Below, in pieces: positions 1 through 7,284 of a stretch of 64,000 nt of DNA. Source of the DNA: Catalinimonas alkaloidigena (GTDB lineage Bacteria; Bacteroidota; Bacteroidia; Cytophagales; Cyclobacteriaceae); contig NZ_JAQFIL010000001.1 of the NCBI RefSeq assembly GCF_029504655.1, positions 1,121,001 through 1,185,000 on the forward strand. Direction: 5' to 3'. The notes under the pieces are model-generated. The model was not told where the DNA came from. It did not search any database and saw nothing but the letters and a program-made list of their open reading frames with translations. The first letter of the stretch is position 1. Each line of letters opens with the position of its first letter. The position numbers and the translations under genes were made by a program.

Positions 1-663
1 ATATCCGCTACTGATGTTTAAGGCAAAAAGGATGGAAAGTACACTGCCTAAAGTCAGTACCTGAACGGCTATAGAGTAGAGGCTGCTCGTCCAGTAGATA
101 GATGTAAATTTTGGGAATAAAATTTTTAACCCCAGGTAATACAGCGGAAAGGCGAAAATTATTCCGAGCCAGATCAGCCAGCTCCATGCTTCAATTGAAG
201 CATAAATCTGACTGAAAAATAAGGCGATGAGCGTAAGCAATCCTAATGCTACCACACCACTTACTCTGTCAAGCAAAGAGGCTGTAATCAGACCTCTGGT
301 AGAGACTCCATCTATTCTTCTCAATATTACTATTTTGTATCCATCTCCTCCCATGCCGCCAGGTAAGAACAGGTTATAAAACATGCCTACCATATAGAGT
401 TTGATATTAAAGAAAGTATTGAGATAGAGGCCAATACAGGAAAAAAATGCCTGTAGCCGAATCGCATTAAATAGCTTGGATAAAATAAAGAGCAAAAGCG
501 CTGGAATAAGCCAGGCAATATCTGCTGCTTTCAGAATCTGCCAAACCTCATGAATATTTACTTTTCTAAAAACCAGATAGAGCGCTAATGTTGTCAACCC
601 AAGCTTGAGTAACAGTTTTAGGTATCGCTTATAGGCTTTTTGTGGTACTGGTAGCTTTTCCAA
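1..663 (-). CDS. Flippase-like integral membrane protein (LPG synthase TM / YbhN family), 3' end outside window
   Basis: Reading leftward from about 663 there is an open frame of about 220 codons that runs off the left edge. It is rich in hydrophobic segments and contains the signature LFLPGGMGGDGYK, followed by ILRR and SLLDRVSG. This pattern is typical of the lysylphosphatidylglycerol synthase TM region / UPF0104 family (PF03706), inner-membrane proteins linked to moving or modifying lipid-linked substrates. No ATG is available at the 5' end. A TTG at 663-661 (encoding LEKLPVPQKAYKRYLK) is the best visible start, and the gene would then overlap the end of the upstream GT2 gene by 35 nt. Position as last gene of a GT39-GT2 operon suggests a role with lipid-linked sugars; that role is inferred. 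The start is uncertain. Confidence 0.75.
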   Translation of the reverse strand, partial: MEKLPVPQKAYKRYLKLLLKLGLTTLALYLVFRKVNIHEVWQILKAADIAWLIPALLLFILSKLFNAIRLQAFFSCIGLYLNTFFNIKLYMVGMFYNLFLPGGMGGDGYKIVILRRIDGVSTRGLITASLLDRVSGVVALGLLTLIALFFSQIYASIEAWSWLIWLGIIFAFPLYYLGLKILFPKFTSIYWTSSLYSIAVQVLTLGSVLSILFALNISSGY

Positions 664-1585
664 TAAATACTTCTTTGACGCGATAAGGTGTTTTATTTTG
701 AGATTCAAAGTAGGTACGCATGATGAGCTCGGCCATAAAACCAAAAGTAACCAATTGTATTCCACCAATAACGAGCACTACACCAAGCAGGAGTAATGGC
801 CTGCCCCAGATGTCATGTCCCAGAAATTTCTCAATCAACATATAGAAATTAATGATTGCTCCTAAGAAAAAGGAAATAATCCCCATTGTTCCAAACAAGT
901 GCATGGGTTTTTGTATGTACTTCTGAAAGAATAGCATTAGCATCAGATCACTGACCACCCTGAATGTACGTCCCAAACCATATTTGGATTGGCCGTAAAT
1001 ACGGGGATGATGCCTTACACTCATTTCTGTCACACTTGCCCCCTGCAGCTTGGCCAATACCGGAATAAAGCGGTGTAGCTCTCCGTATAGTCCCAGGTTA
1101 TGAGCAATGTCACTACGAAATATTTTTAAGGAGCATCCGTAGTCACTGATGTATACGCCCGTAAGTTTGCGGATAATCGCATTGGCGATTTTGCTGGGAA
1201 ACTTCCTTAGAATAAAGCCATCTTTACGCTTTTCCCGTTTACCGGCTACCAAACCCCAGCCTTCATTTTCTATCTTATCCAGCATGGCTGGAATGTCCAG
1301 AGGATCATTCTGCAGGTCACCATCCATAGTCACAATATATTCGCCTTTGGCATAATGGATTCCGGCTGACATAGCGGTGGTCTGACCATGATTGCGGTTG
1401 AATACGATGAGTCGCACATTTTCATTGGCATATTTTTTTACCATAAAAACTGTCCGGTCGGTAGAGCCATCATCTACCAGCAAAACCTCATATTCAAGGC
1501 CCTGAAGTGCATCCTCAATGCGTTTCAGTAATGGTTGTACATTGTCTTCTTCGTTATAAAGTGTAATGACCAGCGATAACTTCAT
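629..1585 (-). CDS. GT2 polyprenyl-phosphate glycosyltransferase (DPM1/GtrB/ArnC-like)
   Basis: A 318-residue family 2 glycosyltransferase. The N-terminal GT-A domain shows VITLYNEEDNV, LLVDDGSTDRT and the metal/sugar-nucleotide site TMDGDLQNDP. Two C-terminal hydrophobic segments (about residues 232-258 and 264-290) anchor it in the inner membrane, as in GtrB and ArnC relatives that load a sugar onto a polyprenyl phosphate. The start ATG lies one base past the stop of the upstream GT39 gene, so the two are translationally coupled. The obvious model is that this enzyme makes the lipid-linked donor used by the GT39 enzyme; the sugar cannot be told from sequence. A paralogue with the same architecture lies at 46395-47384. 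Confidence 0.93.
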   Translation of the reverse strand: MKLSLVITLYNEEDNVQPLLKRIEDALQGLEYEVLLVDDGSTDRTVFMVKKYANENVRLIVFNRNHGQTTAMSAGIHYAKGEYIVTMDGDLQNDPLDIPAMLDKIENEGWGLVAGKREKRKDGFILRKFPSKIANAIIRKLTGVYISDYGCSLKIFRSDIAHNLGLYGELHRFIPVLAKLQGASVTEMSVRHHPRIYGQSKYGLGRTFRVVSDLMLMLFFQKYIQKPMHLFGTMGIISFFLGAIINFYMLIEKFLGHDIWGRPLLLLGVVLVIGGIQLVTFGFMAELIMRTYFESQNKTPYRVKEVFIGKATSTTKSL

Positions 1586-1586
1586 C

Positions 1587-3215
1587 TTATTTAAATTTCA
1601 CGAGCTGTAATGTGTCTTCTTTATATTGAAAGTTATACAGGCTTTCATATTTATATCCCTGCTCAGCTAAAATATCCTTATAAGCCATATAATAATGATC
1701 TGGTAAAATTTCCTCCTCAAAATTCAATACCTCTTCGCGTTGCCATTCAATATAAAATACGGTTGTTCGGGAGATCATAGAACCTTCCAATACATGAAGG
1801 GGGGCATTTTTGCTTATACTTACGATTTTGTCCGCATCACGTTTGTCCTGAGCTTCGGAGCTATTCGCTGACCTGATGGGAATTACCGTAAGGTTGAATA
1901 CGATTCTAAACCAGACCAACAGCAATATCAAACTTAATACCCTTCCTGTGGGGAATTTTATATAAAGCCCGAGAATGGCCAGAGCACCACTGCTAGTAAG
2001 TAATGCCACCCACCAAAGTCCGGGTACATTTGCCTGTAAAACAGGTACAAATGGTATTGCCATGCCTGAGGCCGCTACTATGACAATAAGTACCAGAATG
2101 ATGCGGTGTAACAGTTTAACCTTAACTGCTTTGGCTTCATCCCCTGGCAGAAGGAAGTAGTATACCAGCATCATAATAGGAAAAGGGTACAACATGTAGG
2201 TGTAGCGTGCCCTTGCTCCGGGTGATAGCCAGTATAGTAGAAAGTTAGCAATAAAAATGAGAGTGATAAAAGTGATCACTGGCTGCCTTTTAAGCTGATT
2301 AATAAAACCCCTGCGAAACATAAATGCCAATAACAAGCTGGAGGGCATGATGTTGACGAAAGTTGTTAGGGGAAATTCAAAAATATGTGCAACCAGCTTA
2401 AGGAAACCGTTTCCTTCATCTACCGCTGTACGACTGCTGGACTCGGAAAATAACCGCTCAATGAAGCCTGTAGGATCATTATACAAGCTATACGCCCAAA
2501 AGTAGCTGCCTACGAGCAAGAGGAAAAGAAAAATACCTGCAAAATGTGCAGGTAGAAAGAGTTTGCGGAAGTCTCTCCGGTAAATGAACCACGTCAACAA
2601 AGTAATTCCCGTAAAGGCGATAGAAGGTAAACCTTTGGTTAATGTTCCTATGGCAGTAAGCAGATAAACCCAGAGAAATAGTGACCAGAAGCGCTGCTGA
2701 TGGTAGAAATGATATACCGCCAACAGGCTTGCTAATGTGACGAGAGAATAGAAGAGGTCAATTTCTCCGGTAAGCGAAAAATAATAGAGAATATCTACCG
2801 AGACCAAAAAGAATAGCGCTGTGTATATGCCAAAAGATAGGCTGACATATTTTCTGCCAAAAATGAAAATAAGCCCTCCCATTCCCAAAAAGGAGAGTAC
2901 CGAAAAAAATCGTACTGCAAACTCAGCATAGCTACCGAATAGCTTAAAGGAAAGGATAATGAGCCAGTTATAAATGGGAGGTTTATTGTAGTAGAGTGCT
3001 CCTACCTCAGTGGGGACTATCCAGTTTCCCCTAAAAATCATTTCTAAAGCCACAAGTGCCCGGCGCGGTTCTTCATGTTTAAGCGGGTGTACACCCAATT
3101 GAAAAAAAAGCGCAAAAAGAAGCAATACAAATATACTGGCAGCCAGGTACGCTTCATTTCTGCTCAAGTTGGGCAAGGCTTGCTTATTGTGAGTGCTAAG
3201 AGGCTTGCGTGACAT
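1587..3215 (-). CDS. GT39/ArnT-type membrane glycosyltransferase
   Basis: A 542-residue polytopic membrane protein with roughly ten or more hydrophobic segments. The first periplasmic loop (about residues 46-90) carries HEEPRRALVALEMI, GNWIVPTEVG and YNKPPIYNWL. These match the acidic pair and the KPP motif of the PMT/ArnT superfamily (GT39/GT83), which take sugar from a polyprenyl-phosphate carrier and transfer it outside the membrane to lipid A or protein. It is the first gene of a three-gene minus-strand operon with the GT2 enzyme and the flippase-like protein. The acceptor is unknown. Lipid A modification is the commonest role in the family, but protein O-glycosylation or cell-wall decoration is equally possible here. 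Confidence 0.9.
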   Translation of the reverse strand: MSRKPLSTHNKQALPNLSRNEAYLAASIFVLLLFALFFQLGVHPLKHEEPRRALVALEMIFRGNWIVPTEVGALYYNKPPIYNWLIILSFKLFGSYAEFAVRFFSVLSFLGMGGLIFIFGRKYVSLSFGIYTALFFLVSVDILYYFSLTGEIDLFYSLVTLASLLAVYHFYHQQRFWSLFLWVYLLTAIGTLTKGLPSIAFTGITLLTWFIYRRDFRKLFLPAHFAGIFLFLLLVGSYFWAYSLYNDPTGFIERLFSESSSRTAVDEGNGFLKLVAHIFEFPLTTFVNIMPSSLLLAFMFRRGFINQLKRQPVITFITLIFIANFLLYWLSPGARARYTYMLYPFPIMMLVYYFLLPGDEAKAVKVKLLHRIILVLIVIVAASGMAIPFVPVLQANVPGLWWVALLTSSGALAILGLYIKFPTGRVLSLILLLVWFRIVFNLTVIPIRSANSSEAQDKRDADKIVSISKNAPLHVLEGSMISRTTVFYIEWQREEVLNFEEEILPDHYYMAYKDILAEQGYKYESLYNFQYKEDTLQLVKFK

Positions 3216-3809
3216 TCTTACTTGAAGAGCTTAGATATTGTTATTCTGTTATTAGCGCAAAGCTATGAAAATTATGATTGGTCACTTCATCCAAGAGTGC
3301 TTATTTAATTTACTGCCAAACAGAGAACCTTTGGATGCTGACAATACAGTTCACCAATGTAATGGACGATCATACTGTTTAGAACTCATCTCAATATTAT
3401 CCTAGCTCAAACCTAGGGAGCGTACATGTAGCATAGCAATGATGAAGTTGGAATATTTATCAATTTTGGAATGTAATTTTTATTGAAAAAAAGCATTTAT
3501 TTTTTTTGCAAGCTTAGCAACAGTCAAATAACACACTTCTGAAGTAGCAGGATTTTCCTGTTAGAAAAGGAAAAGTTTTATGTCGCTGCTCGACAAGTTA
3601 TCATAGTAAATCGCTGAATAAAGTAGCAGTGCAATGGTGAATATAAACAGGAAGGTAAAAAGGCAAACTTACTTTGAAGTAGAAGATATTTGTTAATCCT
3701 CTATTATTTCACAAAAATTTAATAAAATATATTTGAATATTAATTATCTATACTATATTTTTATTATGTAATATTTGCCAAAAGATTCAACTGACTTTGC
3801 TTGTATATT
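3216..3809. other. Long intergenic region between divergent genes
   Basis: About 590 bases without a convincing coding frame, AT-rich towards the right. It must hold the promoters of the leftward glycosylation operon and of the rightward CapK-like gene. One TAnnTTTG box (TATATTTG, 3728-3735) matches the Bacteroidota -7 consensus about 75 bases before the CapK-like start, but no TTTG was found at the expected -33 spacing. Nothing else recognisable was found. Confidence 0.5.
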
Positions 3810-5117
3810 ATGAAGAGAATACTACAACAGTTTTTTGATAAACAGCTTAGATACAGCCCTTACTTTTATAAAAGGCTCAAAGAAGTTCAGAAACTTGAAA
3901 GCATGAAGCATGCTACCGTGAATAGTTTACTGGAAAAAAAGTTTATTTATTTACTACGTAAAGCAAGCCAGGAATCTGTGTTTTATGCATTGCTTTACAA
4001 AAAACATAAGGTAAATATTGATAAAATAAAGACAGTTGGTGACCTGAAGTACCTTCCCGTCATCACTAAACATGATGTTGTACCTAATAGAGAAGAGATT
4101 TTTATCGGGAGTAAGTTCAACAAATTAAAAGCCAATACGAGTGGCACGTCAGGGTATACAGTAAGAATATATAGAGATTACCAGTCAGTTGTTGAAGAAG
4201 GAGCATATCAATGGGCCCACCGTATGAAGTTTGGCCATTTTCCGGGAATGAAGACTGTAGTGCTGAGGGCTAATCTGAATATTCATGAGAAAGATGTCTA
4301 CGACCCCTTTACTAAGACACTTTATCTGTCCAGTTATCATCTTAAGCAACAAAATGTTGAGTGGTATTATCAGGGAATTAAGGAGTTCGCACCCAATGCA
4401 ATATTTGCTTATCCCAGTTCATTGGAGTCCTTGGCTAACTTTTTTATTCAAGCAGGTAAAAAGCTAAGCATACCTGTAATTTTTACATCTTCAGAAACAT
4501 TATACAGCTACCAAAGAGAAAAGATTGAAAAAGTTTTTTCTTCCCGCATCATAGATTGGTACGGAAATGCAGAGCGTACCATAGCTCTGAAAGAGCAAGA
4601 AGATGGCTTATATGATCAGGTGCCGCTATATTCAATTAATGAATTTGAGCAAGATCATATCATTACCACCAGTCTAATCAATACCAGTTTCCCACTGATT
4701 AGGTACAAAGTAGATGATATCGTGCATCTGGATGAGGTAGGTCCAGAAACGAACGCGGGTAAGCGGGTGAAAGAAATACAGGGCAGGAGTGATGATGTAT
4801 TATTACTACCTGACGGTACACGCATAGGATTACTTTGTGGTGCCTTTGACGGTATAGACCATGTGCTGCTTAGCCAGATTGTACAGGAAGATAATTATAC
4901 TTTCTATGTCAATGTGGTTGTCACTGATGAGTATTGTAGTGATGATGAAGCGCTGCTTAGAAAACAATTAGAAGAGTATATCGGATCAGATTTGCATTAT
5001 ACAATCCGCTACGTGAGTGAGGATCAGATCATCAAGTCTAAATCGGGTAAGTTTAAGCTTATTGTAAACAAAACGCGACAGCCTGGCCAGAACGTTAAGG
5101 CCTCAGTTCTTAATTGA
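3810..5117 (+). CDS. CapK/phenylacetate-CoA ligase-like adenylate-forming protein
   Basis: About 435 residues. The P-loop-like motif KANTSGTSGYTVRI (about residue 108-121) is the Ser/Thr/Gly-rich nucleotide-binding loop of adenylate-forming enzymes. Later segments YPSSLESLANF, TSSETL, WYGNAERT and GRSDDVLLLPDG follow the order seen in the PaaK/CapK branch (PF00501-like core plus a small C-terminal lid). These members often sit in polysaccharide or antibiotic clusters and may activate a carboxylic acid for ligation or reduction. The open frame extends to a TTG at 3801, but ATG at 3810 (MKRILQQFF) is the more likely start. No acyl-CoA pathway genes lie next to it, so the substrate is unknown. 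Confidence 0.85.
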   Translation: MKRILQQFFDKQLRYSPYFYKRLKEVQKLESMKHATVNSLLEKKFIYLLRKASQESVFYALLYKKHKVNIDKIKTVGDLKYLPVITKHDVVPNREEIFIGSKFNKLKANTSGTSGYTVRIYRDYQSVVEEGAYQWAHRMKFGHFPGMKTVVLRANLNIHEKDVYDPFTKTLYLSSYHLKQQNVEWYYQGIKEFAPNAIFAYPSSLESLANFFIQAGKKLSIPVIFTSSETLYSYQREKIEKVFSSRIIDWYGNAERTIALKEQEDGLYDQVPLYSINEFEQDHIITTSLINTSFPLIRYKVDDIVHLDEVGPETNAGKRVKEIQGRSDDVLLLPDGTRIGLLCGAFDGIDHVLLSQIVQEDNYTFYVNVVVTDEYCSDDEALLRKQLEEYIGSDLHYTIRYVSEDQIIKSKSGKFKLIVNKTRQPGQNVKASVLN

Positions 5118-5323
5118 TTGAAAAGCTTGCATTTTCTTCATTATAACAGCTTCAATATTTTAAGCGTATCTTAGCCAGGAAATAATTCTTTAGTTTTCGC
5201 TCTACAGCTGACAGTTAGATAAACTTATTTTTGTCAATCAGGGAATAGCAGATTGAAGCTTCCCCTCATAAAAAAGTTTGGAAATCAACATCAGTTTACA
5301 AGCCTGCTACTCGCAAAATAACA

Positions 5324-5759
5324 ATGAAAGATCTATGCGATACAATTTTAGCGCTCATTGAAGAGGCAAGTAAATATGTAAATGGCTTAGATCAAAACGT
5401 GCTGTCATATAAGGAAAATGAGCTCAAGTGGTAAAAAAGAAATTTTGGGGCATTTGGTTGATTCTGCTATCCGTAATCTTAAGCGTTTCACAGAAGTTCA
5501 GTTTTCCTCTCAACCTTATAGAATTCAAAAATACCAACAAGATGAGCTTTTAAGATCTAATCATTATCAAAATCAAAATTACGAGGAAATATTGACACTT
5601 GGCAGAGGCTAAATCTTCAAATCAGACATGTGCTTGCTTTCTTAGGTGCAGAAGAATTGAACTACAAAACTGTTATAAATGAAACCGTTACGATGGTTGA
5701 TTGAGGACTACGTGGCACATATGCAGCACCATTTAAAGCAGATCAAAGCTGAGAATTAA
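5324..5759 (+). pseudogene. DinB-superfamily protein, broken by three frameshifts
   Basis: Pieces in alternating frames together read as one DinB/YfiT-like four-helix protein of about 145 residues. They are MKDLCDTILALIEEA from 5324, then after a TGG-TAA break SSGKKEILGHLVDSAIRN from about 5421, then LNLQIRHVLAFLGAEELN from about 5609, then LIEDYVAHMQHHLKQ from 5697 to the stop at 5757-5759. The order matches the usual KWSKKEILGHLIDSA, PYxxxxYQQD, LNxHxxHV and LIxDYVxHLxHHL landmarks of the family. Frame shifts therefore fall near 5430, 5605 and 5695. DinB-like proteins are often metal-dependent thiol transferases or of unknown role. An intact but only distantly similar DinB gene lies at 54427-54879. 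Confidence 0.8.
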
Positions 5760-5844
5760 CTGATGATGTGTTCATCAAGTATAGGAATAATCACTTCAAA
5801 TATTTACATTATGTAAGCCACTTTTACTACTTAGGATCAGCGTA

Positions 5845-6483
5845 ATGCATGTTGTATTCATCATAAAACTTCAAAGCCTGCTGCTTACAATATTCTTCAT
5901 TATTGTACTTCCCTATTTTAGTCATGGCCAGCACATAGATATTGATACACTTAAATATAAATTGTGGAGTGCTCATGATTCATTGCAGTGGTCTGATTTT
6001 CAAAAATCCCCGGTGGAGAAAGAACTTAAGTATGGTTTTAGGGCAAAGACGCTTACCTCACTTGTATATTTTTATACACCAGCGCTTTGGCATATTGACT
6101 CCTGCATGAACGTATACGTTGCAGTGAGCAGGCAAAATTCTTTCACTAAAGATACTACAGACAAAATTCTATTAGGACACGAACGCATTCACTTTGATAT
6201 TGCAGAACTATTTGCCCGCTATTTGAGAAAAGAGTTTATCATGCTATCCCAGTCAGATGAAAACACACTTGAACAGTACTTATCATTGAGAGATAGCCTG
6301 TTTCAGTCCGCCAATGTTTTCCAGGACATATATGATGAAGAAACCATGTATGGCCTTAATGCCAGGGAGCAAAAGAAATGGACAGAATACATCGATAAAG
6401 AGCTTGAAACATGGAAGGGGTATACTTTTGATCAAATACCTCAACACTGCAAAAAATACATCACTAAAAATGAAGGGAACTGA
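5845..6483 (+). CDS. Secreted DUF922-like putative zinc protease
   Basis: A 212-residue protein with an N-terminal hydrophobic signal sequence (residues 8-28, ending near FSHGQH), so probably exported. The mature part has SLQWSDFQKSP near the start and LLGHERIHFDIAELFARYLRK in the middle. The HERIH segment resembles the zinc-binding HExxH helix of metallopeptidases, and the WSDF plus HExxHFDIAE pair is characteristic of DUF922 (PF06037) proteins common in Bacteroidota. Proteolytic activity has not been shown for the family as far as I know, so the function is inferred from the motif. It is a single gene with no clear operon partners. Confidence 0.75.
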   Translation: MHVVFIIKLQSLLLTIFFIIVLPYFSHGQHIDIDTLKYKLWSAHDSLQWSDFQKSPVEKELKYGFRAKTLTSLVYFYTPALWHIDSCMNVYVAVSRQNSFTKDTTDKILLGHERIHFDIAELFARYLRKEFIMLSQSDENTLEQYLSLRDSLFQSANVFQDIYDEETMYGLNAREQKKWTEYIDKELETWKGYTFDQIPQHCKKYITKNEGN

Positions 6484-6569
6484 GTACTCGTGGAATTTTT
6501 TGCAATAAATTACTATAGTAGAGGTAAAGTAAAGCTATAATTTTTATTATATATAAAGTACAATTACGT

Positions 6570-7259
6570 ATGCGGATTTTTGCAATCAGTGATATACATG
6601 CTTGCTATCGCACATTTGAGGCACTGCTCCAGAAAATTGACCTGAATAAAGAAGATGAGTTGTACTTATTAGGAGACTATATTGATCGTGGGCCAAGCAG
6701 CAAAGAGGTAATAGAGCTGATCCTAAAGCTTCAGAAAGAGAATTATAACGTTCACTGTCTGCTCGGAAACCATGAGGTCATGATGTTGCATGCGCTACGT
6801 TACCCTCACTCACCCGAAGCACAAAGCTGGCAGCACTGGAATGGGGGAGATAGTACACTGAAAAGCTTCGGAGTAACTTTTGTAAGCGACATTGATGAAA
6901 AGTATATCCGGTTTATGCTGTCTCTCTCATACTATCTGGAAAAAGATCATTTTCTTTTTGTTCATGCCGGATTGAATTTTAAGTTAGCCGATCCGCTGGG
7001 AGATAAAGAAAGCATGTTATGGTCTTTTGATGACCGTCCGAAAGTCAATAAAAAGTGGTTAGGAGATAGGATTATAGTGCACGGGCATCGCATCCATACC
7101 AGAAGTAGAATAAGGCAAAATATCAGCGAACTGGATACATTTCCTGTGCTTGGTATTGACAATGGATGTGTCTATCCCAAAAGAGAATACAATAAACTTT
7201 GTGCAGTAGAATTAAATAATATGGAACTATATTTTCAGAAGAATATTGAAATCCATTAA
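6570..7259 (+). CDS. PP1/PP2A-like calcineurin-type metallophosphatase
   Basis: A 229-residue cytoplasmic phosphoesterase with the full metallophosphatase motif series: SDIHACYRTF (D and H metal ligands), GDYIDRGPSS, LLGNHEVMML, FVHAGLNF and VHGHRIH. The GDxxDRG and GNHE spacing and length match the bacterial serine/threonine phosphatase family (PrpA, PphA, ApaH-like). It may dephosphorylate phosphoproteins or hydrolyse dinucleoside polyphosphates; sequence alone does not separate these. All expected di-metal ligands appear present, so an active enzyme is likely. It stands alone, convergent with the glucosidase gene downstream. Confidence 0.9.
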   Translation: MRIFAISDIHACYRTFEALLQKIDLNKEDELYLLGDYIDRGPSSKEVIELILKLQKENYNVHCLLGNHEVMMLHALRYPHSPEAQSWQHWNGGDSTLKSFGVTFVSDIDEKYIRFMLSLSYYLEKDHFLFVHAGLNFKLADPLGDKESMLWSFDDRPKVNKKWLGDRIIVHGHRIHTRSRIRQNISELDTFPVLGIDNGCVYPKREYNKLCAVELNNMELYFQKNIEIH

Positions 7260-7284
7260 GCTTTACGGCCTATTCTACTGCTAA

